A stretch of DNA of 64,000 bases from JBBRVP01 sp038246785 (GTDB taxonomy: Bacteria > Actinomycetota > Actinomycetes > Jiangellales > Jiangellaceae). The notes beneath the pieces were generated by a model. The model was not told the DNA's origin, did not search any database, and saw only the letters and a program-made list of their open reading frames with translations. The translations under genes and the position numbers were made by a program. The stretch is taken from assembly GCA_038246785.1 (NCBI GenBank), contig JBBRVP010000011.1, forward strand, positions 19,620 to 83,619, read 5' to 3'. Every line of letters begins with the position of its first letter. Positions within the stretch are counted from its first letter, which is position 1. Positions 1-8,615 of this stretch are shown one piece after another.

Positions 1-758
1 GGCGGATGCCCGGCCGAGCGGATCTCGTAGTCGCCGGTCGAGACGTCGAGCGCCACGTGGACGGCGGTGGCAAAGCCCTCCGGCCAGCGCTGACGCAGCA
101 GGTAGTCGTTGGCCGCGCTCAGGAACTCCTCGCTCGACAGGGAGCCGAGCAGTCCTCCGAAGGCACCGGAGAGCATCAGCGCCCGGGTGCCGGCACCGAC
201 CCCTTTCCCCGATACGTCGACCAGCGCGAGCTCGATCCACGGCGATGTCGGCGGCTGCGAGGAGACGAGGAAGTCACCGGAGAATGCCGCCCCGCCGGCG
301 GGTCGCAGAGCCAGCTCGGCCTTCCAGCCGTGCGGCAGGGTGGGCAGCTCGCCCTGGGCGCTGAGCCGGTCGCGCAGGTCCACGAGCATCGCCTCGCCCA
401 TCGTCCCCGAGACGCCGAGGCCGAGGCGGGCGCGCGCGCGGGCAAGGGTGAGCATGAAGATCGCGGTCACCGTGACGACGAGCAGCGAGATCGCGACCGC
501 GGAGACCTGTTCCGGCCTGATGTCCGCGGTGGCGGCGATCACGCCAAGGGCAGCGGCCACGCCGGCCAGCAGGACGATCGCGACCAGTGGAGCGAGTGAG
601 CGGTAGGAGAGGAACAGCCCGCCCACCAGCAGCGGCAGCACCAGCGCGCTGACCGGCAGGCCCCCGGCAGTAGCCCGTACCCCAATGGCCAGCGCGATGG
701 TCACCGCCGCCAGCAGCACGAGCAGTAGCGGCTCCGAGCGTCCGACGGATCGCCACAT
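1..758 (-). CDS. PP2C/SpoIIE-type serine phosphatase, membrane-anchored (partial, C-terminus off window)
   Basis: The reading frame runs leftward from an ATG at 758-756 and leaves the window at base 1. The ATG is preceded by GGGGAGG at a 10-base spacing. The first ~135 residues hold several hydrophobic stretches rich in Leu, Val and Ala, so an N-terminal membrane domain is likely. They are followed by a cytoplasmic PP2C/SpoIIE-like domain with the metal-binding motif VDVSGKGVGAG and a downstream SAGHPP. Such RsbU/SpoIIE-like proteins dephosphorylate anti-sigma-factor antagonists in stress or sporulation signalling. I see no PAS or GAF sensor domain in the part present, so the membrane segment itself may be the input. 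Family assignment is firm; the target is unknown. Confidence 0.8.
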   Translation of the reverse strand, partial: MWRSVGRSEPLLLVLLAAVTIALAIGVRATAGGLPVSALVLPLLVGGLFLSYRSLAPLVAIVLLAGVAAALGVIAATADIRPEQVSAVAISLLVVTVTAIFMLTLARARARLGLGVSGTMGEAMLVDLRDRLSAQGELPTLPHGWKAELALRPAGGAAFSGDFLVSSQPPTSPWIELALVDVSGKGVGAGTRALMLSGAFGGLLGSLSSEEFLSAANDYLLRQRWPEGFATAVHVALDVSTGDYEIRSAGHP

Positions 759-908
759 CCGGCGAGCGCCTCCCCGGCGCCGCCGTTCCTGCCGCCGTGG
801 ATCCCCCGACGTCACGGCGGCGACCCTAGCGGCGGCCCGCCGCCGAGCGGGTCGCGAGCCGAGCGGGTGGCGTAGCGGGTCGCTGCGGCGCCGCGCCTGG
901 CGGCGCCC

Positions 909-1733
909 TCAGGCGGCCTGGCAGCTGGGGCACCAGTAGACCGTGCGCCCGACCATGGGCGCGGAGGCGAGCGGTGTTCCGCAGAGCCGGCACGGCAAGC
1001 CGGCGCGGCCGTACACGTAGTGGGCGTCCTCACGGCGTGCCGGGCCGTTCGGACGGTCGCGGTCGACCGGCTCGGTGGTCACGATGCGGCCGCGACGCAC
1101 GCCCACGCGCATGAGCCGGCGCAGGTCGGTCCACAGCGCGTCCCACTCTGGCCGCGCCGTCTGCCGACCGGTCCGCCACGGCGAGATGCTGGCCCGGAAG
1201 AGCAGCTCGGCACGGAAGACGTTTCCCACGCCGGACACGACAGCCTGATCCAGGAGCAGCGCCCCGAGGACGACCCGGCTGCGCGACAGCCGGGCGTACG
1301 CGAGGTCGGGGTCGGCGTCGCGGCGCAGCGGATCGGGTCCGAGCCGGGCCTGCAGCTGGTCCTTCTGGGCGGCGTCGTAGAGCTCGCATGCTGTGGCGCC
1401 ACGGAGGTCGGCCCACGCCCGGTCCCCGACCAGTCGCAGGCGCAGCGCGCCGCGGACCGGCGGCGCGGGGAGCAGGCCAAGGGTGAGCGACCCGTACAGG
1501 CCCAGGTGGATGTGGACCCAGCGCCACCCACGGGTCCCGGAATCGGCGGGGAGGTCCCGGAAACCGAGGAACAGGTGCTTGCCGTGCACGTCGGTGCGCC
1601 CGAGGACGTGCCCGTCCAGCGCGACGGCGCCGCCGGCGAAGCGCCCCTGCGGGCTCGACGCGGCCACGGGAGCGCCGGCGAGGTCGCGCTTGATTCGCCG
1701 GGCGAGCCGGTGGATGGTGTGTCCCTCGGGCAC
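909..1733 (-). CDS. nei: Fpg/Nei family DNA glycosylase (endonuclease VIII-like)
   Basis: This 274-residue protein starts MPEGHTIHRLARRIK. Pro2 and Glu3 are the catalytic N-terminal pair of Fpg/Nei glycosylases (Pro2 attacks as a Schiff base). The central part carries the helix-two-turn-helix region around the QAVVSGVGNVFRAE motif. The C-terminus ends in a zinc finger with Cys at about 248, 251, 268 and 271. The enzyme removes oxidised bases and nicks the abasic site in base excision repair. The residues after PEG are H-T-I-H, as in the Nei2-type actinobacterial enzymes rather than Fpg (MutM). Gene order beside the DsbA-like gene and pepN resembles M. tuberculosis Rv2464c (from memory), apart from the inserted ABC operon. 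Confidence 0.92.
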   Translation of the reverse strand: MPEGHTIHRLARRIKRDLAGAPVAASSPQGRFAGGAVALDGHVLGRTDVHGKHLFLGFRDLPADSGTRGWRWVHIHLGLYGSLTLGLLPAPPVRGALRLRLVGDRAWADLRGATACELYDAAQKDQLQARLGPDPLRRDADPDLAYARLSRSRVVLGALLLDQAVVSGVGNVFRAELLFRASISPWRTGRQTARPEWDALWTDLRRLMRVGVRRGRIVTTEPVDRDRPNGPARREDAHYVYGRAGLPCRLCGTPLASAPMVGRTVYWCPSCQAA

Positions 1734-2157
1734 GCTCGCTCAGCCCGCCGACGACTGCCAGGAGGCGCCGCCATGGCACGGACCCCGCCCGGCCAGCGCG
1801 GGCGCGCGGACGACGCTGCCGTACGCGGCCTCACCGGGGACGGCGGATCGAACGTCGGCGTGCAGCGGGCGATGCGCGCGCGCGACGTCTCGCGGACGGC
1901 GCTTGTCCGGCCCGGCGAGCCGCATGCCCTCGAGTCTCCCAGGTCCGCCCCGTCGCGCGACCGCTGATTCCTGGTCACTCTCGGCCACCGACGTCAGGGG
2001 AAGCGGCCCGTGCCGCGTGCGTGCGCAGAGAAATGTCGCCACGTCATGACCAAGGTCCGTAGTCAGTGCGCCGCCCGCTCCCATAGCGTCGCGCCCTCAT
2101 TCGATCTTCAGCCGGCGTGCATCGAGCCGCGCTCCGCTCGACACAGGAGGCCCAGGA
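1734..2157. other. Intergenic region between divergent nei and the ABC importer operon
   Basis: These 424 bases separate divergently transcribed genes, so promoters for both should lie here. Open frames exist on both strands, but none shows recognisable protein motifs or a convincing ribosome site. The only clear signal is AGGAGG at 2145-2150, which serves the substrate-binding protein at 2158. I found no strong palindrome or repeat. Confidence 0.5.
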
Positions 2158-3357
2158 ATGGCACGGAGAATGTGGACATTCGCGGCGGCTACGGCAGTGC
2201 TCGCCCTTGGGCTCGCCGGGTGTGCGGAGGACACGCCGAGCAGCAGCGGCTCGGCCGGCGGGGCCAGCGGCAGCCAGGCCGGACCGATCAAGATCGGGGC
2301 GGTGCTCGACATCACCGGTGCCGGTGCCAGCCTCGGTGTGCCGGAGCGCAAGACGCTGCAGATGCTGGCCAAGCGGCTCAACGACAGCGGCGGGGTGAAC
2401 GGCCGGCAGATCGAGCTGACCATCGAGGACGACCAGTCCACCGAGGACGCGGCAGCGCGAGCGGCCAGCAAGCTGCTGCAGACGGAGAACGTCGACGTCC
2501 TGCTCGGTGCGTCGCGCACCGGGCCGAGCCTGGCGATGCGGCCCATCGCCGAGCAGGCCAAGAAGCCGATGATCTCGCTCGCCGCCAACGCCGCGATCAT
2601 CGATGGGGCGACCTGGGTCTTCAAGACGGCGCAGAACGACCGGGTCGTCGTCGAGAAGATGGTCGACGACATGTCCGCGAAGGGCTACCACAAGATCGCG
2701 CTCGCCCGGGACTCCTCCTCGTTCGGGGAAGGGGTGGCCGAGCTGTTCACCGAGCTGGGTGCCGACAAGGGCATCAAGGTCACCGCGGTGCAGAAGTTCG
2801 ACCCAGACGCCAGCGACTTCACCGCCCAGATGGTCAACATCCGCGACGCCAAGCCGGACGCCGTCGTCATCTGGGGCATCCCCCCGGCCGCCTCGCTGGC
2901 CCAGCAAGCCTTCCGCCGGGTCGGGCCGAAGGTGCCCGTCTACCAGTCGCACGGCATCGGCAACCAGGTCTTCCTCGACGCCGCCGGGAGCTCAGCGGAC
3001 GGGCTGCTCGCTCCGCTCGGCCGCATGCTCGTGGCCGACCAGCTGTCCGCGGACGACCCCCAACGTGAGGTCGTCACCAAGTTCATCTCCGACTACAAGG
3101 CCGCTTACGGCGAGAACCCCTCGGCCTTCGCCGGCTACGCCTACGACGCGTTCACCATCGCCACCAACGCGCTCAAGGAGGCCGGGACCGACCCGAACAA
3201 GCTGCGTGAGGCGATCCAGGGCGTGTCGGACTGGCCCGGCGTCAGCGGCGTGTTCACGATGACGCCGGAGAACCACTCGGGTCTGTCCAAGGACGCCATG
3301 GTCATGGTGACGGTGAAGGACGGCCAGTGGAAGCTGGCTGACAGCGCCACCTCCTGA
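2158..3357 (+). CDS. livK: Branched-chain amino acid-type ABC transporter substrate-binding lipoprotein
   Basis: A 399-residue secreted lipoprotein. The signal peptide ends in the lipobox LAGC with Cys22 as the lipidated residue, followed by a Ser/Gly-rich linker. The rest is a type I periplasmic-binding fold of the Leu/Ile/Val-binding (Peripla_BP_6) family, with the typical segments IKIGAVLDITGAGASLG and NDSGGVNGRQIEL near the N-terminus. Start choice is supported by AGGAGG seven bases upstream. Its stop overlaps the next start by one base (TGATG), so it leads a four-protein importer operon. Substrates of this family range from branched-chain amino acids to urea, amides and aromatic acids; the ligand cannot be read from the sequence. 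Confidence 0.92.
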   Translation: MARRMWTFAAATAVLALGLAGCAEDTPSSSGSAGGASGSQAGPIKIGAVLDITGAGASLGVPERKTLQMLAKRLNDSGGVNGRQIELTIEDDQSTEDAAARAASKLLQTENVDVLLGASRTGPSLAMRPIAEQAKKPMISLAANAAIIDGATWVFKTAQNDRVVVEKMVDDMSAKGYHKIALARDSSSFGEGVAELFTELGADKGIKVTAVQKFDPDASDFTAQMVNIRDAKPDAVVIWGIPPAASLAQQAFRRVGPKVPVYQSHGIGNQVFLDAAGSSADGLLAPLGRMLVADQLSADDPQREVVTKFISDYKAAYGENPSAFAGYAYDAFTIATNALKEAGTDPNKLREAIQGVSDWPGVSGVFTMTPENHSGLSKDAMVMVTVKDGQWKLADSATS

Positions 3358-4226
3358 TGAGCGATCTCCTGCAGCTGGTCTTCTCCGGGCTGGCCAATGG
3401 GGCGGTCTACGGACTGGTCGCGCTCGGCTTCGTGGCGGTGTTCTCCGTCCGGGAGATCGTCAACCTCGCCCAGGGGGAGTACTCCGCGCTGGCCGGCTTG
3501 AGCGCCATCTCGGCGGTGGCCGCGGGCCTGCCGCTGTTGCTGGCCTGCTGTCTCGTGGTGCCGCTGGTCGTCCTGGTGGCGGTGGCGATCGAACGGGTCG
3601 TCATCGCCCCGGTGAAGCGGATGACCCCGCTGATCTCCATCATCCTCACTCTGGGCATCTCGACGGTGCTCAAGGCCGTCATGCTGCTGATCTGGGGTCC
3701 GCAGGCACGTGGTCTGGGACCCTTTCCCGGACGTGACTTCCTGCTGGGCGGGGTGAGCATCCGGTCGCAGGAGCTGTGGATCCTCGGCACTGCAGCGGTG
3801 GTCGGGACGGCGGTCGTGTGGTTCTACGAGCACACGCTGCGCGGCAAGACGCTGCGCGCCTGCGCAGAGCAGCCGGTAGCCGCCCGGCTCGTCGGCATCT
3901 CGCCACGCACCGCGAGCATGGTCGCGTTCGGCATCGCCGGGTTCGTCGGTGCGGTCGCCGGCGTGGTCAGCAGCCCGATCTACTTCAGCTCCTGGAGTTC
4001 CGGGCTGGCGCTGGGGCTGAAGGGCTTCGTCGCCGCCACCTTGGGCGGTCTGGTGTCCCTGCGCGTGGCGCTGATGGGCGGGCTGGTCCTCGGAGTGCTC
4101 GAGAACCTCGTCGCCGGATACGTCGACACCGGCTACCGCGATGCCGTGGCGTTCCTGGTGCTCGTCCTCGTGCTGCTCGTGCGTCCACAGGGGCTGGTCC
4201 TCCAGCCCAAGGCTCTGCGGGTGTGA
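3357..4226 (+). CDS. livH: ABC transporter permease, LivH family
   Basis: A 289-residue polytopic membrane protein with about eight hydrophobic segments. The N-terminus GLANGAVYGLVALGF and the following VREIVNLAQGEYSALAG are hallmark LivH regions. It forms the translocation pore together with the LivM half of the next gene. The ATG overlaps the upstream stop by one base, so translation is coupled to the binding protein. Length is normal for the family and no lesion is seen. Confidence 0.92.
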   Translation: MSDLLQLVFSGLANGAVYGLVALGFVAVFSVREIVNLAQGEYSALAGLSAISAVAAGLPLLLACCLVVPLVVLVAVAIERVVIAPVKRMTPLISIILTLGISTVLKAVMLLIWGPQARGLGPFPGRDFLLGGVSIRSQELWILGTAAVVGTAVVWFYEHTLRGKTLRACAEQPVAARLVGISPRTASMVAFGIAGFVGAVAGVVSSPIYFSSWSSGLALGLKGFVAATLGGLVSLRVALMGGLVLGVLENLVAGYVDTGYRDAVAFLVLVLVLLVRPQGLVLQPKALRV

Positions 4227-4233
4227 GACCGAG

Positions 4234-6162
4234 GTGCGAGGCGCGCGGTCCTTGCTGCCGTTCATCCTGGTCGGCGCCGCCCTCGCGGCCTTTCCGCTGG
4301 TGGCTTCCAGCAATCTGGTGAACATCGGGGTTTACGCCCTCATCTACGGCCTGGCCGCGATCGGTTTGTCGCTGCTGATGGGCCTGGCCGGCCAGGTCAG
4401 CCTCGGACACGCGGCGTTCTTCGCCATCGGCGCCTACACCCAGGCGATCCTGCTGACCAAGTACCAGGTGCCCGGTGCGCTCGCTGCGCTCGCCGCCGCG
4501 CTCGCCGCGATGGTGGTGGCCCTGCTCGTGGGGCTCCCCTTGCTGCGGCTGCGCGGGCATTTCCTGGCGCTGGCAACGCTCGGGCTGGGGATCATCGTCT
4601 CGGTCGTGGCCCGGGAGCTGGACATCACCGGTGGGACCTCCGGCATCTTCGGCATCCCGAAGCCGGCCATTCTCGGCCGGGTCTACGACTCGCCGCGCGA
4701 GTTCTTCTGGCTGATGACGCCGATCGTCGTGCTGGGACTGCTGCTCGCCAGCAACCTGGTCCGCAGCCGCACCGGCCGGGCGCTCTCGGCGGTCAACGAC
4801 TCCGAGGTCGCCGCCGAGTGCCTGGGCGTGAACACGTTCGCGCTGCGGCTGCGGGTCTTCGTGCTCTCCGCGGGGTACGCCGGGCTCGCCGGCGTCTGCT
4901 ACGCCTACTGGCTGGGCATCGTCAGCCCGGAGGCCGCCGGTTTCGAGCTCAGCGTCCAGTTCCTGCTCATGGTCGTCCTGGGTGGACTGGGCACCGTGTG
5001 GGGTGCGCTCGTCGGAGCCATCGCGGTGGAGGGACTCGACGAGACCATGCGCGTCCTGGTCCCCAAGATCGTCCCAGGTGCCACCGGTGAGGTACAGCTC
5101 ATCGGATTCGGGGTGGTGCTGGTGCTGCTCATCGTCCTGCTGCCCGGGGGCCTCGCCCAGCTGTGGGCGATGACGACGGCGCGTTGGCGGCGGCGTACGG
5201 GGCCCGCGACGGCCGCAGAAGCGGCGGCGGCGGCCACCGGCGAGGACCATCGGGAGCCGGCCGAGCCCGCCGCCGGCGGCAGTCCGAGCGCCGCTCTCGC
5301 TCAGGTCCTCGATGCGGGCCAGGTCCCCGACCGCGGCACGGTGGTGCTCGCGGTGCGTGGTCTGACCAAGCGGTACGGCGGTGTGGTGGCCGTCGACGCG
5401 GTCGATTTCGACGTCCACGCCGGCGAGATCCTCGCCCTGATCGGCCCCAACGGCGCGGGCAAGACCACCTGCTTCAACATCGTCAGCGGGGTCCTGGCGC
5501 CGACGGCCGGAACGGTCGAGGTGGCACAGCGCCGGGTAGAGGGCAGGCGGCCCCACGTGGTCGCGTCACTGGGCGCCACCCGGACCTTCCAGAGCCTGCA
5601 GGTCTTCGGCAGCAGCACGGTGCTGGGCAACGTCAAGGTGGCCCGGCACCTGCGCAGCCGATCCGGCGTGCTGCGCGGGATGCTCGCGCTCACCGGACGC
5701 GAGGAGCGAGCGGTCGAGTCGGCCGCGCAGGCCGCGGTTGCCGCGCTCGGCCTGTCCGACGACACCGAGCGCTTGGTCGGCGACTTGCCGTTCGGCCGGC
5801 AACGACAGGTGGAGGTGGCCCGCGCCCTCGCGCTGTCGCCCACGCTGCTGCTGCTCGACGAGCCGATGGCGGGTCTGTCGGGAGCCGAGCGCGACGAGCT
5901 GGCGGCCCTGCTCCGGGCGACCAGGACCGCCGGCGTGGCCGTCGTCCTCGTCGAGCACGACGTCGAGGCGGTGATGGCCCTCGCCGACCGCGTCGCCGTG
6001 CTCGACGACGGCCGGCTGATCGCTCTCGGGTCGCCGGCGGTGGTCCGCACCGACCCGGCGGTGGTCGCGGCCTACCTCGGCACCGACGCGGAGGCCGACG
6101 ACCTGCTCCAGCGGGCCACGCAGTCCGCCGCGGAGCACACCGACGACGGGGTACTCGGATGA
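4234..6162 (+). CDS. Fused LivM permease - LivG ATPase
   Basis: A single 642-residue frame carries two importer parts. Residues 1 to ~315 are a LivM-type permease with the signature GLAGQVSLGHAAFFAIGAYT. A ~50-residue Ala/Glu-rich linker follows. From ~370 comes a LivG-type ATPase with Walker A GPNGAGKTT (near residue 404), a degenerate signature FGRQRQVEVARAL, Walker B LLLLDEPMAGL and switch histidine in EHD. I chose GTG 4234, just after the LivH stop, because the permease homology starts there; the longer frame back to 4141 lies inside livH. LivM-LivG fusions are known in actinobacteria. Its stop overlaps the start of the LivF gene as ATGA. Confidence 0.9.
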   Translation: MRGARSLLPFILVGAALAAFPLVASSNLVNIGVYALIYGLAAIGLSLLMGLAGQVSLGHAAFFAIGAYTQAILLTKYQVPGALAALAAALAAMVVALLVGLPLLRLRGHFLALATLGLGIIVSVVARELDITGGTSGIFGIPKPAILGRVYDSPREFFWLMTPIVVLGLLLASNLVRSRTGRALSAVNDSEVAAECLGVNTFALRLRVFVLSAGYAGLAGVCYAYWLGIVSPEAAGFELSVQFLLMVVLGGLGTVWGALVGAIAVEGLDETMRVLVPKIVPGATGEVQLIGFGVVLVLLIVLLPGGLAQLWAMTTARWRRRTGPATAAEAAAAATGEDHREPAEPAAGGSPSAALAQVLDAGQVPDRGTVVLAVRGLTKRYGGVVAVDAVDFDVHAGEILALIGPNGAGKTTCFNIVSGVLAPTAGTVEVAQRRVEGRRPHVVASLGATRTFQSLQVFGSSTVLGNVKVARHLRSRSGVLRGMLALTGREERAVESAAQAAVAALGLSDDTERLVGDLPFGRQRQVEVARALALSPTLLLLDEPMAGLSGAERDELAALLRATRTAGVAVVLVEHDVEAVMALADRVAVLDDGRLIALGSPAVVRTDPAVVAAYLGTDAEADDLLQRATQSAAEHTDDGVLG

Positions 6163-6962
6163 CCGGCACCGTCGACGAGGGGCTGCGGGTCAACGGGCTG
6201 GAGGCCGGCTACGACCGGCTCCAGGTGCTGCACGGCGTCGACGTCGCGGTCACTCCCCGGCAGCTGGTCGCGGTGATCGGCGCCAACGGTGCCGGGAAGA
6301 CCACCCTCCTCCGCGCGGTCTCGGGTCTGCTGCGCCCACGCGCCGGTACGGTCCTGCTCGGCGGGCACGACGTGACCCGGCTCGGGGCCGAGCAGATCGC
6401 CCGGCGCGGCCTGGCCCACGTACCGGAGAACCGGCTGGTGTTCCCGACGCTGACCGTCGAGGACAACCTCGCGCTCGGCGGCTGGACCCGGCGACGCGAC
6501 GGGCAGTACGCCCGCCGGCGCACGGAGGTGCTCGAGCTGTTCCCTCGGCTGGGCGACCGGATCGCGCTGGTCGCCGGCGCGCTGTCCGGTGGGGAGCAGC
6601 AGATGCTGGCGATGGCCCGCGCCTTGATGGCGGGGCCGACGGTGCTGGTGCTCGACGAACCGAGTCTCGGCCTGGCACCGAAGGTCGTCGGCGAGATCAT
6701 CGGGACCCTGGCGCACCTGCGGGACCGACAGGACCTGGCGATCCTGCTCGTGGAGCAGAACGTCCGGGCCGCGTTCAAGGTCGCCGACCGGGTGCTGGTC
6801 ATGGACCGCGGCCGCTTCGTCGCGGAGGGGACCCCTGCCCAGCTGGCCGGTGACGAGCGGGTGCGCGTCGCGTACCTCGGAGGCGGCTCGACGTCGTCCG
6901 GCTCGGTCGCCGCCGCGTCACCGGCGCCTCCGGGCGGAGCCGCCCCCGCCGTCGACCGGTGA
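6159..6962 (+). CDS. livF: ABC transporter ATP-binding protein, LivF family
   Basis: A 267-residue second ATPase of the importer. Walker A IGANGAGKTT lies at residues 40-49, the signature LSGGEQQMLAMARAL near 140, then LVLDEPSLGLAPK and a switch region with LVEQNV, which is diagnostic for LivF rather than LivG. The last ~30 residues form a low-complexity Ser/Ala/Pro tail. Start overlaps the LivM-LivG stop by four bases, and the stop overlaps the GTG of the DUF429 gene, so all five genes from 2158 to 7660 form one tight unit. Confidence 0.92.
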   Translation: MTGTVDEGLRVNGLEAGYDRLQVLHGVDVAVTPRQLVAVIGANGAGKTTLLRAVSGLLRPRAGTVLLGGHDVTRLGAEQIARRGLAHVPENRLVFPTLTVEDNLALGGWTRRRDGQYARRRTEVLELFPRLGDRIALVAGALSGGEQQMLAMARALMAGPTVLVLDEPSLGLAPKVVGEIIGTLAHLRDRQDLAILLVEQNVRAAFKVADRVLVMDRGRFVAEGTPAQLAGDERVRVAYLGGGSTSSGSVAAASPAPPGGAAPAVDR

Positions 6963-7660
6963 GGCCGCCGGCACCGGTGGTCGGCGTCGACGGCTGCCGT
7001 GGCGGGTGGGTCGCGGCACTCGCCGCCCCCGGCGGTGCTGTGCTGCTGCACCGGCAGCGCTTCCTGTCCGACGTCGTGGAGTGGGCGGCCGACGAGAGTG
7101 CGGCGGCCGTCGCGGTGGACATCCCGATCGGGCTCCCGTCACCGGACGCCTGGCGGGCGTGCGACATCGCGGCTCGCCGGCTGCTCGGTCCCGCCGCGCC
7201 GCGGGTCTTCCTCACCCCGCCGCGCGTCGTCGTCGAGGCGTGGCGCGACTGCGGCGGGCTGCCGTACCGGGAGCGGTACGCGGCGGCGCGTGCCGTCGCT
7301 CGGCCAGGTCACGGACTGGCGGCGCAGACGGCCGGGCTGCTGGACAAGATGTTGGAGGCCGACGCGCTGGCCCGCGCCGGCGGGCCGCTCGTGGAGGTGC
7401 ACCCGGAGCTGTCGTTCCGCGCGATGGCCGGCGCGGTCCTGCCGCCCAAGCGCACCGCGCCGGGTGCGACTGCCCGGCGCGACGCGCTGCACAGGGCGTG
7501 GCCGGCCCTCGACGCGTCCCTCGTCCGCGACGACGACGACGCCGACGCGCTCGCCGCTGCCTGGAGCGCTGCCCGGCTGGCCTGCGGTGCCGCCGAGCAG
7601 GTCCCCCCCGGCGAGCCCCCTCGCGACGCCGTCGGCCTCCCGATGCGCATCGCCTGGTGA
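6959..7660 (+). CDS. DUF429 domain protein
   Basis: A 233-residue soluble protein whose N-terminus GVDGCRGGWVAAL and internal DIPIGLPSP match the DUF429 family, which has an RNase H-like fold. The biochemical role of the family is not established to my knowledge. The GTG start overlaps the livF stop by four bases (GTGA), so it is translated with the importer. Whether this means a functional link or simple hitch-hiking is unknown. I see no membrane segments or signal peptide. Confidence 0.8.
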   Translation: MRPPAPVVGVDGCRGGWVAALAAPGGAVLLHRQRFLSDVVEWAADESAAAVAVDIPIGLPSPDAWRACDIAARRLLGPAAPRVFLTPPRVVVEAWRDCGGLPYRERYAAARAVARPGHGLAAQTAGLLDKMLEADALARAGGPLVEVHPELSFRAMAGAVLPPKRTAPGATARRDALHRAWPALDASLVRDDDDADALAAAWSAARLACGAAEQVPPGEPPRDAVGLPMRIAW

Positions 7661-7695
7661 CCACCAGTGGCCGGCGTGGCGCCCCCTGCCCGGTA

Positions 7696-7773
7696 CACAT
7701 TTGGGGTTCATGGGGCTGGAGGTGCTCCTGCTGCGCCACCGCTGACTCACCCGCCACAGGAGCCCCAAATGTG
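7696..7773. repeat. Imperfect inverted repeat with a possible 11-codon leader frame inside
   Basis: Arms CACATTTGGGGTTC (7696-7709) and GAGCCCCAAATGTG (7760-7773) pair with one mismatch around a 50-base loop. The loop holds an ATG frame of 11 codons ending in TGA (from 7710) and the heptamer GCTCCTG, which can pair with CAGGAGC in the right arm and so compete with the outer stem. The element sits between the convergent DUF429 and DsbA-like genes, so a bidirectional terminator is the simplest reading. No U-tract follows. Confidence 0.55.
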
Positions 7774-7886
7774 CGCGGAAGGGCGGGTACGAGAGGGGGA
7801 ACGCGGTCCCATGGAGCGCCGGATGCGGCTCGGGCCGGTCGACAGCCGCGCCGTTCGGGTGGGGAGGCCGGGCAAGCCGTCTCGGG

Positions 7887-8501
7887 TCAGTCGAAGATCG
7901 GGCCTTGGGTGCGGGTGCGCTTGAGCTCGTAGAAGCCGGGGGTCCCCGCGACGAGCAGGGCGCCGTCCCAGAGCCGGCCGGCGGCCTCGCCGCGGGGGGT
8001 GGGGGTGACGACGGGGCCGAAGAACGCCACCCCGTCGAACGCCACCACCGGCGTGCCGACGTCCTCGCCGACCAGCGAGATGCCCGCCTGGTGGCTTTCC
8101 CGAAGTGCGCCGTCGACCTCGTCGGTGTCGGCGACGCGGAGCAGGTCAGCGGGCAGGCCCACCTCGGCCAGCCCGCGCTCGGTGGCCGTTCGGTAGTCCG
8201 ACTCCCCCTTGGGATGGATCAGCGTGCCGATCGCGTCGTAGAGCGGTTTGACGACCTCGTCGCCGTGGGCGAGCCGCGCGGCGGTCACGACCCGGACCGG
8301 AGCCCACGCCCGCGCCATCGTCTCGCGGTAGGACTCTGGCTGGTCGCGGCCCTCGTTGAGCACGGCGAGGCTCATGACGTGCCACCGCAGATCGACGTCG
8401 CGGACGGCGCTGACCTCGTCCATCCAGCGGGACGTCATCCACGCCCAGGGGCAGATCGGGTCGAACCAGAAGTCGGCGCAGGCGCGGCGAGTCGCAGGCA
8501 T
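7887..8501 (-). CDS. DsbA-family thioredoxin-fold protein, mycothiol-dependent nitroreductase-like (CPWA active site)
   Basis: A 204-residue protein with the DsbA-type motif DFWFDPICPWAWMTSRW near the N-terminus. It resembles M. tuberculosis Rv2466c, a mycothiol-dependent nitroreductase, over most of its length, including AHGDEVVKPLYDA, ESHQAGISLVGEDVGTP, GVAFFGPV and the C-terminal FYELKRTRT. The active site reads CPWA: the nucleophilic Cys is present, but the second Cys of the mycobacterial CPWC is Ala. A monothiol mechanism using mycothiol is therefore likely. No signal peptide is visible, so it is cytosolic. It is divergent from pepN, as in the mycobacterial locus. Confidence 0.85.
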   Translation of the reverse strand: MPATRRACADFWFDPICPWAWMTSRWMDEVSAVRDVDLRWHVMSLAVLNEGRDQPESYRETMARAWAPVRVVTAARLAHGDEVVKPLYDAIGTLIHPKGESDYRTATERGLAEVGLPADLLRVADTDEVDGALRESHQAGISLVGEDVGTPVVAFDGVAFFGPVVTPTPRGEAAGRLWDGALLVAGTPGFYELKRTRTQGPIFD

Positions 8502-8615
8502 GTCGCTCCGAGGGTAACGGCGGCGGGGTCACTGATTCGGACGCACCGGTCTCCTCTGCGGCAACCATCGCCCCGACCGGACCATTCCCGCCGGTGCCTG
8601 CCAGGATGGCTCGCC

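Noticed and set aside
1740..2084. 114-codon open frame on the minus strand between nei and the ABC operon
   Set aside because: No motif, no ribosome site, composition typical of a chance open frame in GC-rich DNA.
7905..8615. In-frame upstream extension of pepN
   Set aside because: It overlaps the DsbA-like gene on the other strand and carries no M1 homology; the GTG at 8616 fits the family start.
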